Below are positions 16,688 to 23,921 of a stretch of DNA of 64,000 nucleotides, piece by piece. Source of the DNA: Pseudomonadota bacterium (lineage in GTDB: Bacteria; Pseudomonadota; Alphaproteobacteria; Rhizobiales; Xanthobacteraceae); the NCBI GenBank assembly GCA_023435725.1, contig JAEYRD010000050.1:1-64000 (forward strand), given 5' to 3'. Under the pieces are notes generated by a model. That model did not search any database. It had not been told where the DNA came from and saw only the letters and a list, made by a program, of their open reading frames with translations. How positions within the stretch are numbered: position 1 is the first letter of the stretch; each line of letters opens with the position of its first letter. The translations under genes and the position numbers were made by a program.

Positions 16688-17140
16688 ATGACGACTATGC
16701 CCAGCACTGTCCGCCTGCACCGCGTTCTGGCCACCAGCCCGGAGAAAGTCTATCGCGCCTTCCTTGAAGCGGATGCGCTGGCGAAATGGCTTCCGCCCAA
16801 CGGCTTTACCTGCACCGTGCATCACCTGGAGCCCAAGGTCGGGGGCACGTTCAGAATGTCGTTCCGGAACTTCACGACGGGCAACAGCCACGCTTTCGGC
16901 GGCGAATATCTCGAGCTCGTCCCTAGCGAACGTCTCCGTTACACCGACAAGTTCGACGACCCCAATCTGCCTGGCGAACTTCAGGTCACCGTGACGCTGA
17001 AGAAGGTCTCGGTCGGCACCGAGCTTGACATCACGCAGGCCGGCATCCCGGACGTCATTCCGCCGGAGGCCTGTTATCTCGGCTGGCAGGAATCACTGCG
17101 CAATCTGGCGAGGCTCGTCGAGCCCGAGATCATTCAGTAG
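16688..17140 (+). CDS. SRPBCC family protein (AHSA1/START-like)
   Basis: The 150-residue protein has the START-like ligand-cavity fold of the AHSA1 group: RVLATSPEKVYRAFLEADALAKWLPP at the N terminus, a KVGGTFRMSFR strand, YLELVPSERLRYTDKF in the middle, and a C-terminal helix GWQESLRNLARLVEP. Members bind hydrophobic ligands or act in stress and toxin-antitoxin-like operons; no specific role can be assigned. A second ATG three codons in (16697) is an equally good start. Confidence 0.85.
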   Translation: MTTMPSTVRLHRVLATSPEKVYRAFLEADALAKWLPPNGFTCTVHHLEPKVGGTFRMSFRNFTTGNSHAFGGEYLELVPSERLRYTDKFDDPNLPGELQVTVTLKKVSVGTELDITQAGIPDVIPPEACYLGWQESLRNLARLVEPEIIQ

Positions 17141-17193
17141 CGGGCCACCCGCCGGGGCGATCTGTTTGATTGCATGCGCAGATCGACCCACAT

Positions 17194-17309
17194 CGTCATT
17201 GCGAGCGCAGCGAAGCAATCCAGAGTCCCTCCGCGGAACGATTCTGGATTGCTTCGCGGAGCCTGTCATCGGGCCGCGCTACGCGCGGACCCGGTGGCTC
17301 GCAATGACG
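17194..17309. repeat. Intergenic repeat (GTCATTGCGAGCGCAGCGAAG type)
   Basis: Begins CGTCATTGCGAGCGCAGCG and ends in the inverted form GGCTCGCAATGACGG. Inside, AAGCAATCCAGA is mirrored by TCTGGATTGCTT. This long imperfect hairpin belongs to the dispersed non-coding repeats seen in Bradyrhizobium and relatives. It lies between two convergent genes, where a bidirectional terminator role is plausible. Confidence 0.75.
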
Positions 17310-17321
17310 GCCGTTGCTGGG

Positions 17322-18653
17322 CTACGCGCCCGCCTTCGACTCGAGCCCACCGCTTGCGGTCCATCGATCCGGGTCGGGACTGTGCCCGATCAAAGCGAGG
17401 CCGTAGGCGATCGACTCGAACTGGTCTCCCGACATCAATCGTTCGTTGCCGAACCGCTCGGCGAACAGTTTTCGGACGGCGGGCACAAAGGACGTGCCGC
17501 CGGTCAGGAACACCTTCTCCACCTCGCGGGCGGTGATGCCGGCTTCGTGCAGCACCTTGTCGACGGTGGCGCCCAGCCGGGCGATGTCGTCGGCTATCCA
17601 GGATTCAAAATTCTTTCGTGTGATGGTCGAGCCGATATCCACCCCGCCCCCTTTGAAGCGGAACTCCACCTGGTCCTGCCCCGACAGCGCGACCTTGGCG
17701 TCGGACACCGCGCGGTAGAGCGAAAAGCCGAGATCGAGATCGACGATGGTGATGAAATCCTCGAGCAGTTCCGGCTTCAGCGCGGTGCGCGCAAGCTCGC
17801 GGAGCTCGCGCAGATCGCCGTTGCTCTTCATCATCGCCAGCTGATGCCAGCGTGCGAGATTGGTGTAGTGGCCGCTGGGGACCGGCAGCACCTTGTCGAA
17901 CGAGCGGAAGCTTGAGCCCTTGCCGAGCCGCGGCGAGACGACGTGGTCGACGATGCGGTAATCGAACGTGTCGCCGGCGATGCCGATGCCGGCGTGTCCA
18001 AGCGGCTCGGCGCGCAGGCTACCTCCCGCGCGCGAAAAGCGCATCACGGAGAAGTCGCTGGTGCCGCCGCCGAAATCCGCGACCAGGACAGTGGCGTCAC
18101 GCTCCAGCCGGCGGGCAAAAGAGAACGCCGCACCCACGGGCTCGTAGACATAGCGCGCGTGGCCGGCGCCGAGGCGCTCAAACGCGGCCCGGTAGCGCTG
18201 CATCGCCAGCGCCTCGTCGGGATTGCCGCCGGCGAAGCGGACCGGGCGGCCGACCGTGATGGTTGATGTCTCGAAGCCGAACCTGTCCCCGCCATGGCGC
18301 GCCAGCGTCCGCAGGAACGCCGCCAAAATATCCTCGAACTTGTAGCGCTGCCGGAACACCTGGGTGGTGTTGAAGCTGCTGCTTGCAGCGAAGGTCTTGA
18401 ACGACTGGAGGAAGCGGTAGACGTGTCGTCCTTCGAGAAACTGCTCGATTGCCCACGGGCCGCCTTCGGCCTGAGCTCCGGCGCCCGGCCGGTCCTCCCA
18501 GAAGCACAGGGCCGACACGTAGACGCTATGCCGTTGTCCGCCATGATCGAAGCGGATGGCCTCGACCCGGCGGTCGTCCGCCGCGAGGGCCACGACCGTG
18601 TTGCTGGTCCCAAAATCGATGCCGATCGAGACGGCGGGCGAGGCGCTCGACAT
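17322..18653 (-). CDS. Hsp70 family protein, YegD-like
   Basis: The 443-residue protein has the Hsp70 actin-like ATPase core but no substrate-binding C-terminal domain, as in YegD. It shows the phosphate-1 motif IGIDFGTSNTVVAL near residue 10, phosphate-2 VADFGGGTSDFSVM near residue 190, and the adenosine motif VFLTGGTSFVPAVRKLFAERFG near residue 390. It probably acts as a cytoplasmic ATPase of the chaperone superfamily; no partner is known. The start at MSSASPAVS is preferred over an ATG 22 codons upstream because the ATPase core begins right after it. Confidence 0.88.
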   Translation of the reverse strand: MSSASPAVSIGIDFGTSNTVVALAADDRRVEAIRFDHGGQRHSVYVSALCFWEDRPGAGAQAEGGPWAIEQFLEGRHVYRFLQSFKTFAASSSFNTTQVFRQRYKFEDILAAFLRTLARHGGDRFGFETSTITVGRPVRFAGGNPDEALAMQRYRAAFERLGAGHARYVYEPVGAAFSFARRLERDATVLVADFGGGTSDFSVMRFSRAGGSLRAEPLGHAGIGIAGDTFDYRIVDHVVSPRLGKGSSFRSFDKVLPVPSGHYTNLARWHQLAMMKSNGDLRELRELARTALKPELLEDFITIVDLDLGFSLYRAVSDAKVALSGQDQVEFRFKGGGVDIGSTITRKNFESWIADDIARLGATVDKVLHEAGITAREVEKVFLTGGTSFVPAVRKLFAERFGNERLMSGDQFESIAYGLALIGHSPDPDRWTASGGLESKAGA

Positions 18654-18866
18654 GAACCACTCTGACAGTTGATTGGAAAAAGGGGGCAGACCACTACCGG
18701 CTTTGCGGGCCCCTGCCAAGGCCCCGATTGTGCAGCGCGTCAGTCAAATGCCCGCCCGGATTCCGCGGCCTTTGGGCGTGCTATGCTCAAATCGGCCCCG
18801 TTTAACAGACTGCTATGCTGCAATGCGGTAGATTGAATGCTGCCATGCAATGGAATACATAGACAT

Positions 18867-18883
18867 TGGAATCTGGTATACAT
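18867..18883. promoter_or_regulatory. Candidate GntR/FCD operator, copy 3
   Basis: TGGAATCTGGTATACAT, matching the 17-bp pattern at 13 of 17 positions of copy 2 with the inner core TGGTATAC intact. It ends 56 bp before the ATG of the 45-residue gene, the same spacing as copy 2 to gntR. A second half-site, GGAATACATAG, lies just upstream at 18852-18862. Confidence 0.6.
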
Positions 18884-18939
18884 AGATTGCCCTTCGAAAT
18901 GAGACAGCAATACTGACCGTCTCAAGAAAGGGAATTCAG

Positions 18940-19077
18940 ATGTCCAAGACCGCTTCCGTCGCGCTCGCGCCCTCCTCCTCGCTGTTCGCCCGCCTGATGG
19001 CCACGATCGACCGTCTCCTGATGGCGAGCGCCGAGATCTCGAATCACAACGGCGACCTGCCCCGCTTCGGCCTGTAA
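18940..19077 (+). CDS. Conserved-looking 45-residue small protein
   Basis: The frame begins MSKTASVALAPSSSLF and ends ISNHNGDLPRFGL. AGAAAGGGA before the ATG is a good RBS, and a strong terminator follows, so this is very likely a real short transcript. A predicted amphipathic helix (ARLMATIDRLLMASAEI) makes up the middle; there is no signal peptide and no cysteine. The function is unknown. Operator copy 3 upstream places it in the proposed oxalate regulon. A peptide that regulates or escorts a transporter is one guess. Confidence 0.75.
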   Translation: MSKTASVALAPSSSLFARLMATIDRLLMASAEISNHNGDLPRFGL

Positions 19078-19144
19078 GCAGGCACTTCCAACGGCGCGCG
19101 AACGACGCGCCGGTTTCAGCACCGTCCACATGCTACTTTTGATG

Positions 19145-19176
19145 AATGGCCCCGCACGACGGGGCCATTTCTATTT
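19145..19176 (+). terminator. Terminator after the 45-residue gene
   Basis: Perfect 10-bp stem AATGGCCCCG / CGGGGCCATT with loop CACGA, followed by TCTATTT. It isolates the small gene from the MFS gene downstream. Confidence 0.88.
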
Positions 19177-19254
19177 GCACTGTCCCGAGTCACGGCCGCG
19201 ACCGGAAAGGTCCTGCGGCATTTGCGCACGGTGACCGGACCAGCGCTTGAACCT

Positions 19255-19271
19255 TGGCATAATGAATACAA
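19255..19271. promoter_or_regulatory. Candidate GntR/FCD operator, copy 4
   Basis: TGGCATAATGAATACAA has an intact left arm TGGCAT, N5 and a weaker right arm ATACAA. It ends 51 bp before the ATG of the first MFS gene. It is the weakest of the six copies. Confidence 0.5.
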
Positions 19272-19322
19272 CAATGCCGGCGCAGCGCTCGAATAAAAAT
19301 CAGAGGCGCCACGGGAGGCTTT

Positions 19323-20612
19323 ATGACGGACATGGTGCAGGCAACGGCCCCTACAGCCGCGCGCGTTAGCGACTCGTATCGCTGGGCGCAATTGGCGATC
19401 GGTGTAGCGGCCATGGTGATGATCGCCAACTATCAATACGGCTGGACGTTCTTCGTCCCCGACATCCAGAAGAAATTCGGTTGGGATCGCGCCTCGATCC
19501 AGTGGGCCTTTACTCTCTTTGTCTTGTTCGAGACCTGGCTCGTGCCGATCGAAGGATGGTTCGTCGACAAATACGGTCCGCGCATCGTCGTGCTGGTCGG
19601 CGGCGTACTCTGCGCGATCGGCTGGGCACTCAACGCACAGGCAACGACGCTCAACGGCTACTATCTCGGCATGATCATCGCAGGCATCGGCGCCGGCGCC
19701 GTCTACGGCACCTGCGTCGGCAACGCGCTGAAATGGTTTCCCGACAAGCGCGGTCTTGCCGCGGGCATCACGGCCGCCGGCTTCGGTGCAGGCTCCGCCC
19801 TCACCGTCGCGCCGATCCAGGCCATGATCAAGGACAGCGGCTTCCAGACCACCTTCCTTTATTTCGGTCTCGGACAAGGCATCATCATCTGCATCCTCGC
19901 CTTCTTCCTGTTTGCGCCGAAGCCCGGCCAGGTGCCGGCAGTGGTGGTGAATGCCGCGCTCGCGCAGACTCGGCGCAATTACCAGCCGACCGAGGTGCTG
20001 CGTCAGCCGATCTTCTGGCTGATGTACTTCATGTTCGTGATCGTCGGCGCCGGCGGCCTGATGGTGACGGCGAACCTGAAGCCGATCGCGGTCGACTGGA
20101 AGGTCGATGCCATTCCGGTCACGCTGATCGGCATGACCATGACGGCGGTGACGTTCGCGGCGACGATCGACCGCGTGCTGAACGGCCTGACGCGTCCGTT
20201 CTTCGGCTGGATCTCCGACATGATCGGCCGCGAGAACACGATGTTCATCGCCTTCGGCATGGAAGGCTTCGGCATCTGGATGCTCTATCTCTGGGGTCAC
20301 GACCCGGTCTGGTTCGTGCTCCTGTCGGGCTTCGTGTTCTTTGCCTGGGGCGAGATCTACTCGCTGTTCCCCTCGACCTGTACCGACACGTTCGGCGCGA
20401 AATTCGCGACCACCAATGCGGGCCTGCTCTACACCGCAAAGGGCACCGCCGCGCTGCTCGTCCCGGTCGCAAACCTGATGCAGCAGAGCTCGGGCAATTG
20501 GGACAACGTGTTCATCATCGCAGCCGGCGCCAACATTCTCGCTTCGCTGCTTGCGATCGTGGTGCTCAAGCCCTGGCGCAGGACGGTGGTCGCCAGGTCA
20601 TCAGCCGTCTGA
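19323..20612 (+). CDS. MFS transporter, oxalate/formate antiporter (OFA) family, first copy
   Basis: The 429-residue inner-membrane protein has 12 predicted helices. It resembles OxlT of Oxalobacter: QYGWTFFVPDIQ in TM1, FVDKYGPRIVVLVGG in the TM2-3 loop, NALKWFPDKRGLAAGITAAGFG after TM4, an Arg in TM8 (DRVLNGLTRPFFG, near 284) and a Lys in TM11 (YTAKGTAA, Lys373) at places comparable to the two essential basic residues of OxlT. It would exchange oxalate for formate across the membrane. GGGAGG precedes the ATG, candidate operator copy 4 lies upstream, and a terminator follows. Confidence 0.9.
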   Translation: MTDMVQATAPTAARVSDSYRWAQLAIGVAAMVMIANYQYGWTFFVPDIQKKFGWDRASIQWAFTLFVLFETWLVPIEGWFVDKYGPRIVVLVGGVLCAIGWALNAQATTLNGYYLGMIIAGIGAGAVYGTCVGNALKWFPDKRGLAAGITAAGFGAGSALTVAPIQAMIKDSGFQTTFLYFGLGQGIIICILAFFLFAPKPGQVPAVVVNAALAQTRRNYQPTEVLRQPIFWLMYFMFVIVGAGGLMVTANLKPIAVDWKVDAIPVTLIGMTMTAVTFAATIDRVLNGLTRPFFGWISDMIGRENTMFIAFGMEGFGIWMLYLWGHDPVWFVLLSGFVFFAWGEIYSLFPSTCTDTFGAKFATTNAGLLYTAKGTAALLVPVANLMQQSSGNWDNVFIIAAGANILASLLAIVVLKPWRRTVVARSSAV

Positions 20613-20641
20613 CACGCCTCAGCGCAGCATATCCAAGCACG

Positions 20642-20669
20642 ACGCCCGGCCTCACGGCCGGGCGTTTTC
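20642..20669 (+). terminator. Terminator after the first MFS gene
   Basis: 10-bp stem ACGCCCGGCC / GGCCGGGCGT, loop TCAC, then TTTCG. It makes the two MFS genes separate transcription units, consistent with each having its own candidate operator. Confidence 0.85.
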
Positions 20670-20756
20670 GCTTTGCGCAGAGCTTCCCCGACTTCATAGA
20701 ATCCGAAGGGAACTGAGCAATTTGTCGACCGCCGATCCAAGATAGGGCTTGCTTTC

Positions 20757-20773
20757 TGGGATATGGTATACCA
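20757..20773. promoter_or_regulatory. Candidate GntR/FCD operator, copy 5
   Basis: TGGGATATGGTATACCA contains the perfect 10-bp palindrome TGGTATACCA. It lies 101 bp before the second MFS start. A further inverted pair, TGGCA-N8-TGCCA at 20830-20847, sits closer to the gene and could be a secondary site. Confidence 0.68.
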
Positions 20774-20874
20774 AGCTGCCCGCCGCGCTTGCGACGATAA
20801 GCCACAACATTTGCGACACTAGGTCATCTTGGCATTCGGTGTTGCCAACAGACAGGCGCCTTGGGAGGTTGTTG

Positions 20875-22197
20875 ATGATTTCCAGCACGGATGGCGCCGT
20901 TACAGCCGCGCCTCTTCGCACAGGTTTCCGTTGGCTCCAGCTCGTGATGGGCATCGTCTGCATGGCGATGATCGCCAACCTGCAATATGGCTGGACGCTG
21001 TTCGTCGATCCGATCGACGCCAAGTATCATTGGGGCCGCGCGGCGATCCAGCTCGCCTTCACCATCTTCGTCGTCACCGAAACCTGGCTGGTGCCGATCG
21101 AGGCGTGGTTCGTCGACAAATACGGCCCGCGCATCGTCATCATGTTCGGCGGCGTGATGATCGCACTCTCCTGGGTGCTCAACTCCTACGCCGACAGCCT
21201 TGCCGTGCTCTATGCGGCAGCAGTTGTCGGCGGCATGGGCGCGGGCGCGGTGTACGGCACCTGCGTCGGCAACGCGCTGAAGTGGTTTCCCGACCGCCGC
21301 GGCCTCGCCGCCGGCGCGACTGCAGCCGGCTTCGGCGCGGGCGCCGCGCTCACCGTGGTGCCGATCGCGAGCATGATCGCATCGAGCGGCTATCAGCACG
21401 CGTTCCTGACCTTCGGCATCGGCCAGGGTGTGATCGTGTTCGCGCTCGCCTTCTTCATCCAGCCGCCGCGGATCTCGATCCCGCCGAAGAAGAAGCAGCT
21501 CAACCTGCCGCAAACCAAGATCGACTTCACTCCGCCGCAAGTGCTGCGCAGCCCTATTTTCTGGGTGATGTATCTCGTCTTCGTCATGGTCGCTTCCGGC
21601 GGCCTGATGACCGCGGCGCAGATCGCCCCGATCGCGCACGACTTCAAGATCGCGAACACCCCGGTTACGCTCGCCGGCTTCCAGATGGCGGCGCTGACAT
21701 TTGCGATCTCGCTCGACCGCATCTTCGACGGCTTCGGACGTCCGTTCTTCGGCTTTGTCTCGGACACGATCGGCCGCGAGCACACCATGTTCATCGCATT
21801 CGGCACCGCCGCGTTGATGCTGCTCACGCTGTCGGCCTACGGCCACGTACCGATCGTGTTCGTGCTCGCGACCGCGGTTTACTTCGGCGTGTTCGGCGAG
21901 ATCTACTCGCTGTTCCCCGCCACCTGCGGCGACACCTTCGGCTCGAAGTTCGCGACCACCAACAACGGCATGCTCTACACCGCGAAGGGCACCGCATCGC
22001 TGCTGGTCCCGCTCGCGAGCGTGATCTCGACCGCCTATGGCTGGAAGGCCGTGTTCGTTGTGGCGGTGGCATTGAACGCGACCGCAGCGCTGATGGCGCT
22101 GTTCGTGATCAAGCCGCTGCGCCGCTCCTTCATCCTCGGCAAGGAAGCGGAGAGCGCCGACACTGCGGCGGGCAATGCCAAGACCGAGACAGCGTAG
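20875..22197 (+). CDS. MFS transporter, oxalate/formate antiporter (OFA) family, second copy
   Basis: The 440-residue, 12-helix protein is a clear paralogue of the preceding MFS gene, sharing LQYGWTLF, FVDKYGPRIVIMFGG, NALKWFPDRRGLAAGATAAGFG, LDRIFDGFGRPFFGFVSD and YTAKGTASLLVP (Lys371 at the OxlT-type TM11 lysine site). The start at MISSTDGAV is chosen because GGGAGG sits 6 bp before it; the open frame extends 42 codons upstream, across part of operator copy 5, which argues against the longer form. The two copies may differ in affinity or direction of exchange. Confidence 0.9.
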   Translation: MISSTDGAVTAAPLRTGFRWLQLVMGIVCMAMIANLQYGWTLFVDPIDAKYHWGRAAIQLAFTIFVVTETWLVPIEAWFVDKYGPRIVIMFGGVMIALSWVLNSYADSLAVLYAAAVVGGMGAGAVYGTCVGNALKWFPDRRGLAAGATAAGFGAGAALTVVPIASMIASSGYQHAFLTFGIGQGVIVFALAFFIQPPRISIPPKKKQLNLPQTKIDFTPPQVLRSPIFWVMYLVFVMVASGGLMTAAQIAPIAHDFKIANTPVTLAGFQMAALTFAISLDRIFDGFGRPFFGFVSDTIGREHTMFIAFGTAALMLLTLSAYGHVPIVFVLATAVYFGVFGEIYSLFPATCGDTFGSKFATTNNGMLYTAKGTASLLVPLASVISTAYGWKAVFVVAVALNATAALMALFVIKPLRRSFILGKEAESADTAAGNAKTETA

Positions 22198-22222
22198 CCA
22201 CCACACGCCTTTGCAGCAGTCG

Positions 22223-22256
22223 AAAAGGGGCGCAGCGATGCGCCCCTTTTCTTTTT
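22223..22256 (+). terminator. Terminator after the second MFS gene
   Basis: Perfect 12-bp stem AAAAGGGGCGCA / TGCGCCCCTTTT with loop GCGA, followed by CTTTTT. Confidence 0.93.
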
Positions 22257-22324
22257 ATCCGCCGGCAAACGTCAGCATTACTGCCGCAAGAATTTTCGGA
22301 TCAGCCAAATCCCGCCTTGACGAT

Positions 22325-22341
22325 TGGCATTATGTATACCA
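22325..22341. promoter_or_regulatory. Candidate GntR/FCD operator, copy 6
   Basis: TGGCATTATGTATACCA has both outer arms (TGGCAT, ATACCA) intact. It ends 32 bp before the CBS gene start, where it would overlap the promoter, a position suited to repression. Confidence 0.68.
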
Positions 22342-22373
22342 CAATTCCCTCGTCGTTCACACAGGAGGTTGCA

Positions 22374-22799
22374 ATGCTGGTCGGAGACATTCTGCGCAAG
22401 AAGACACCGCGCGTTGTCACGGTGCGAATGAACGAAACGGTGGGTATCGCCGCCAAGCTGATGCGCGCCAACAACATCAGCGCTCTGGTGGTCAAGGACG
22501 TGGTCCGCTCGGAGGGAAACACGGCGGTCGGCATGTTCACCGAGCGTGACGTGGTGCGCGCCGTCGCCGAGCACGGCGCGGGCGCCGTCAACGTCAAGGT
22601 CTCGCAGCTCGTCTCGGTGCAGCAGCTCGTCTCCTGCACCTCCCGCGACACGATCGAGCACGTTCGCCATTTGATGAACCGCCACCACATCCGGCACCTG
22701 CCTGTCATCGACGAGTACAGCCTCGTCTCCGTCATCAGCATGCGCGACATCGCCGCTGCCGTTGACGAGATGACCAACAGCACGCCGCAAGCCGCCTAA
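22374..22799 (+). CDS. Two-CBS-domain protein
   Basis: The 141-residue cytoplasmic protein consists of a CBS pair: the first domain about residues 7-65 (VTVRMNETVGIAAKLM, VGMFTERDVVRAV), the second about 78-135 (VSCTSRDTIEHVRHLM, HLPVIDEYSLVSVISMRDI). CBS pairs bind adenosine nucleotides and act as energy sensors. AGGAGG precedes the ATG. It has its own candidate GntR operator directly upstream, so it may respond to oxalate and report ATP/AMP state to the pathway. No catalytic domain is attached, and its partner is unknown. Confidence 0.9.
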   Translation: MLVGDILRKKTPRVVTVRMNETVGIAAKLMRANNISALVVKDVVRSEGNTAVGMFTERDVVRAVAEHGAGAVNVKVSQLVSVQQLVSCTSRDTIEHVRHLMNRHHIRHLPVIDEYSLVSVISMRDIAAAVDEMTNSTPQAA

Positions 22800-22833
22800 A
22801 AGCGGCAACATTCATCCCCTGCGACGACCGCCC

Positions 22834-22857
22834 CCGGCTCGGACATGTCCGAGCCGG
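22834..22857. repeat. Perfect 24-bp palindrome between the CBS and PanE-like genes
   Basis: CCGGCTCGGACA followed at once by its exact reverse complement TGTCCGAGCCGG. There is no T run after it, so it is a hairpin or a protein site and not a standard terminator. It is 35 bp after the CBS gene stop. Confidence 0.7.
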
Positions 22858-22901
22858 ACCGGATCTTTCGTCTCCAAATTACGGTTTCCCGCGAGGATTT
22901 C

Positions 22902-23921
22902 ATGAAGATCTGCATCTACGGCGCCGGCGCGATCGGCGGATATCTCGGGGTTCAGCTCGCGCGCGCTGGCGCCGACGTCAGCCTGGTCGCACGCGGCGCC
23001 CACCTCGCCGCGATGCGCGAGCGCGGCCTGACGCTGCTCGCAGGCGATGAGAAGCACACCGTCTATCCGCGTTGTACTGATGATCCCGCCGAACTCGGCG
23101 TGCAGGACTTCATCATCATCACGCTGAAGGCGCATTCGATCACCGGCGTGATCGAGAAGATGCAGCCCCTGCTCGGGCCCCACACCCGCATCGTCACCGC
23201 CGTCAACGGCATCCCCTATTGGTACTTCTACAGGCACGGCGGCGACTACGAGAACTCGACGCTGGAGAGCATCGACCCCGGCGGACGGCAATGGCGCGAA
23301 ATCGGCGCCGAGCGCGCCATCGGCTGCATCGTCTATCCCGCCACCGAGATCGAGGCACCGGGCGTCATCCGTCACGTCTACGGCAACAATTTTCCGCTCG
23401 GCGAGCCCTCCGGCGAGATCACGTCGGACGTGCAGCGCCTCGCCGATCTGTTCGTCGCGGCCGGCCTGAAGGCGCCGGTGCTCGATCGCATCCGCGACGA
23501 GATCTGGCTCAAGCTCTGGGGCAATGTCTGCTTCAACCCGATCAGCGCGCTGACCCATGCAACGCTCGACGTGATCTGCACCGATCCGGCAACGCGGGCA
23601 CTGTCGCGCGCGATCATGGTGGAGACGCAAGGCATCGCCGAGACCTTCGGCGTCAAATTCCGCGTCGATGTCGAGCGCCGCATCGAGGGCGCCCGCAAGG
23701 TCGGCGCGCACAAGACCTCGATGCTCCAGGATCTCGAGCGCGGCCGTCCGATGGAGATCGACCCGCTCGTCACGGTCGTGCAGGAGATGGGCCGCCTCAC
23801 CGGGATCGCGACGCCCGCGCTCGACTCGGTGCTGGCGATGGTGACCCAGCGCGCCCGCATCGCCGGGCTCTACGACGGCGTCTCGACACCGGCCGATCCG
23901 CGCGCACTGGCGGTAGCATGA
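22902..23921 (+). CDS. PanE/ApbA-family ketopantoate-reductase-like enzyme, candidate oxalyl-CoA reductase
   Basis: The 339-residue NAD(P)-dependent reductase has an N-terminal Rossmann motif MKICIYGAGAIGGYLG, the family segments VNGIPYWYFYRHGG (about 110) and GCIVYPATEIE, and a C-terminal helical domain with DEIWLKLWGNVCFNPISALTHA (the Lys/Asn catalytic region) and the late REMEID-like segment GRPMEIDPLV. Housekeeping PanE makes pantoate. In Methylobacterium extorquens a PanE paralogue (PanE2) is reported to reduce oxalyl-CoA to glyoxylate; the oxalate context makes that role worth testing. GAGGA precedes the ATG. The stop overlaps the next start (ATGA). Confidence 0.85.
   Translation: MKICIYGAGAIGGYLGVQLARAGADVSLVARGAHLAAMRERGLTLLAGDEKHTVYPRCTDDPAELGVQDFIIITLKAHSITGVIEKMQPLLGPHTRIVTAVNGIPYWYFYRHGGDYENSTLESIDPGGRQWREIGAERAIGCIVYPATEIEAPGVIRHVYGNNFPLGEPSGEITSDVQRLADLFVAAGLKAPVLDRIRDEIWLKLWGNVCFNPISALTHATLDVICTDPATRALSRAIMVETQGIAETFGVKFRVDVERRIEGARKVGAHKTSMLQDLERGRPMEIDPLVTVVQEMGRLTGIATPALDSVLAMVTQRARIAGLYDGVSTPADPRALAVA

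Noticed and set aside
20824..22206. 460-codon minus-strand frame opposite the second MFS gene
   Set aside because: The MFS frame has 12 helices and family motifs; the opposite frame has none.
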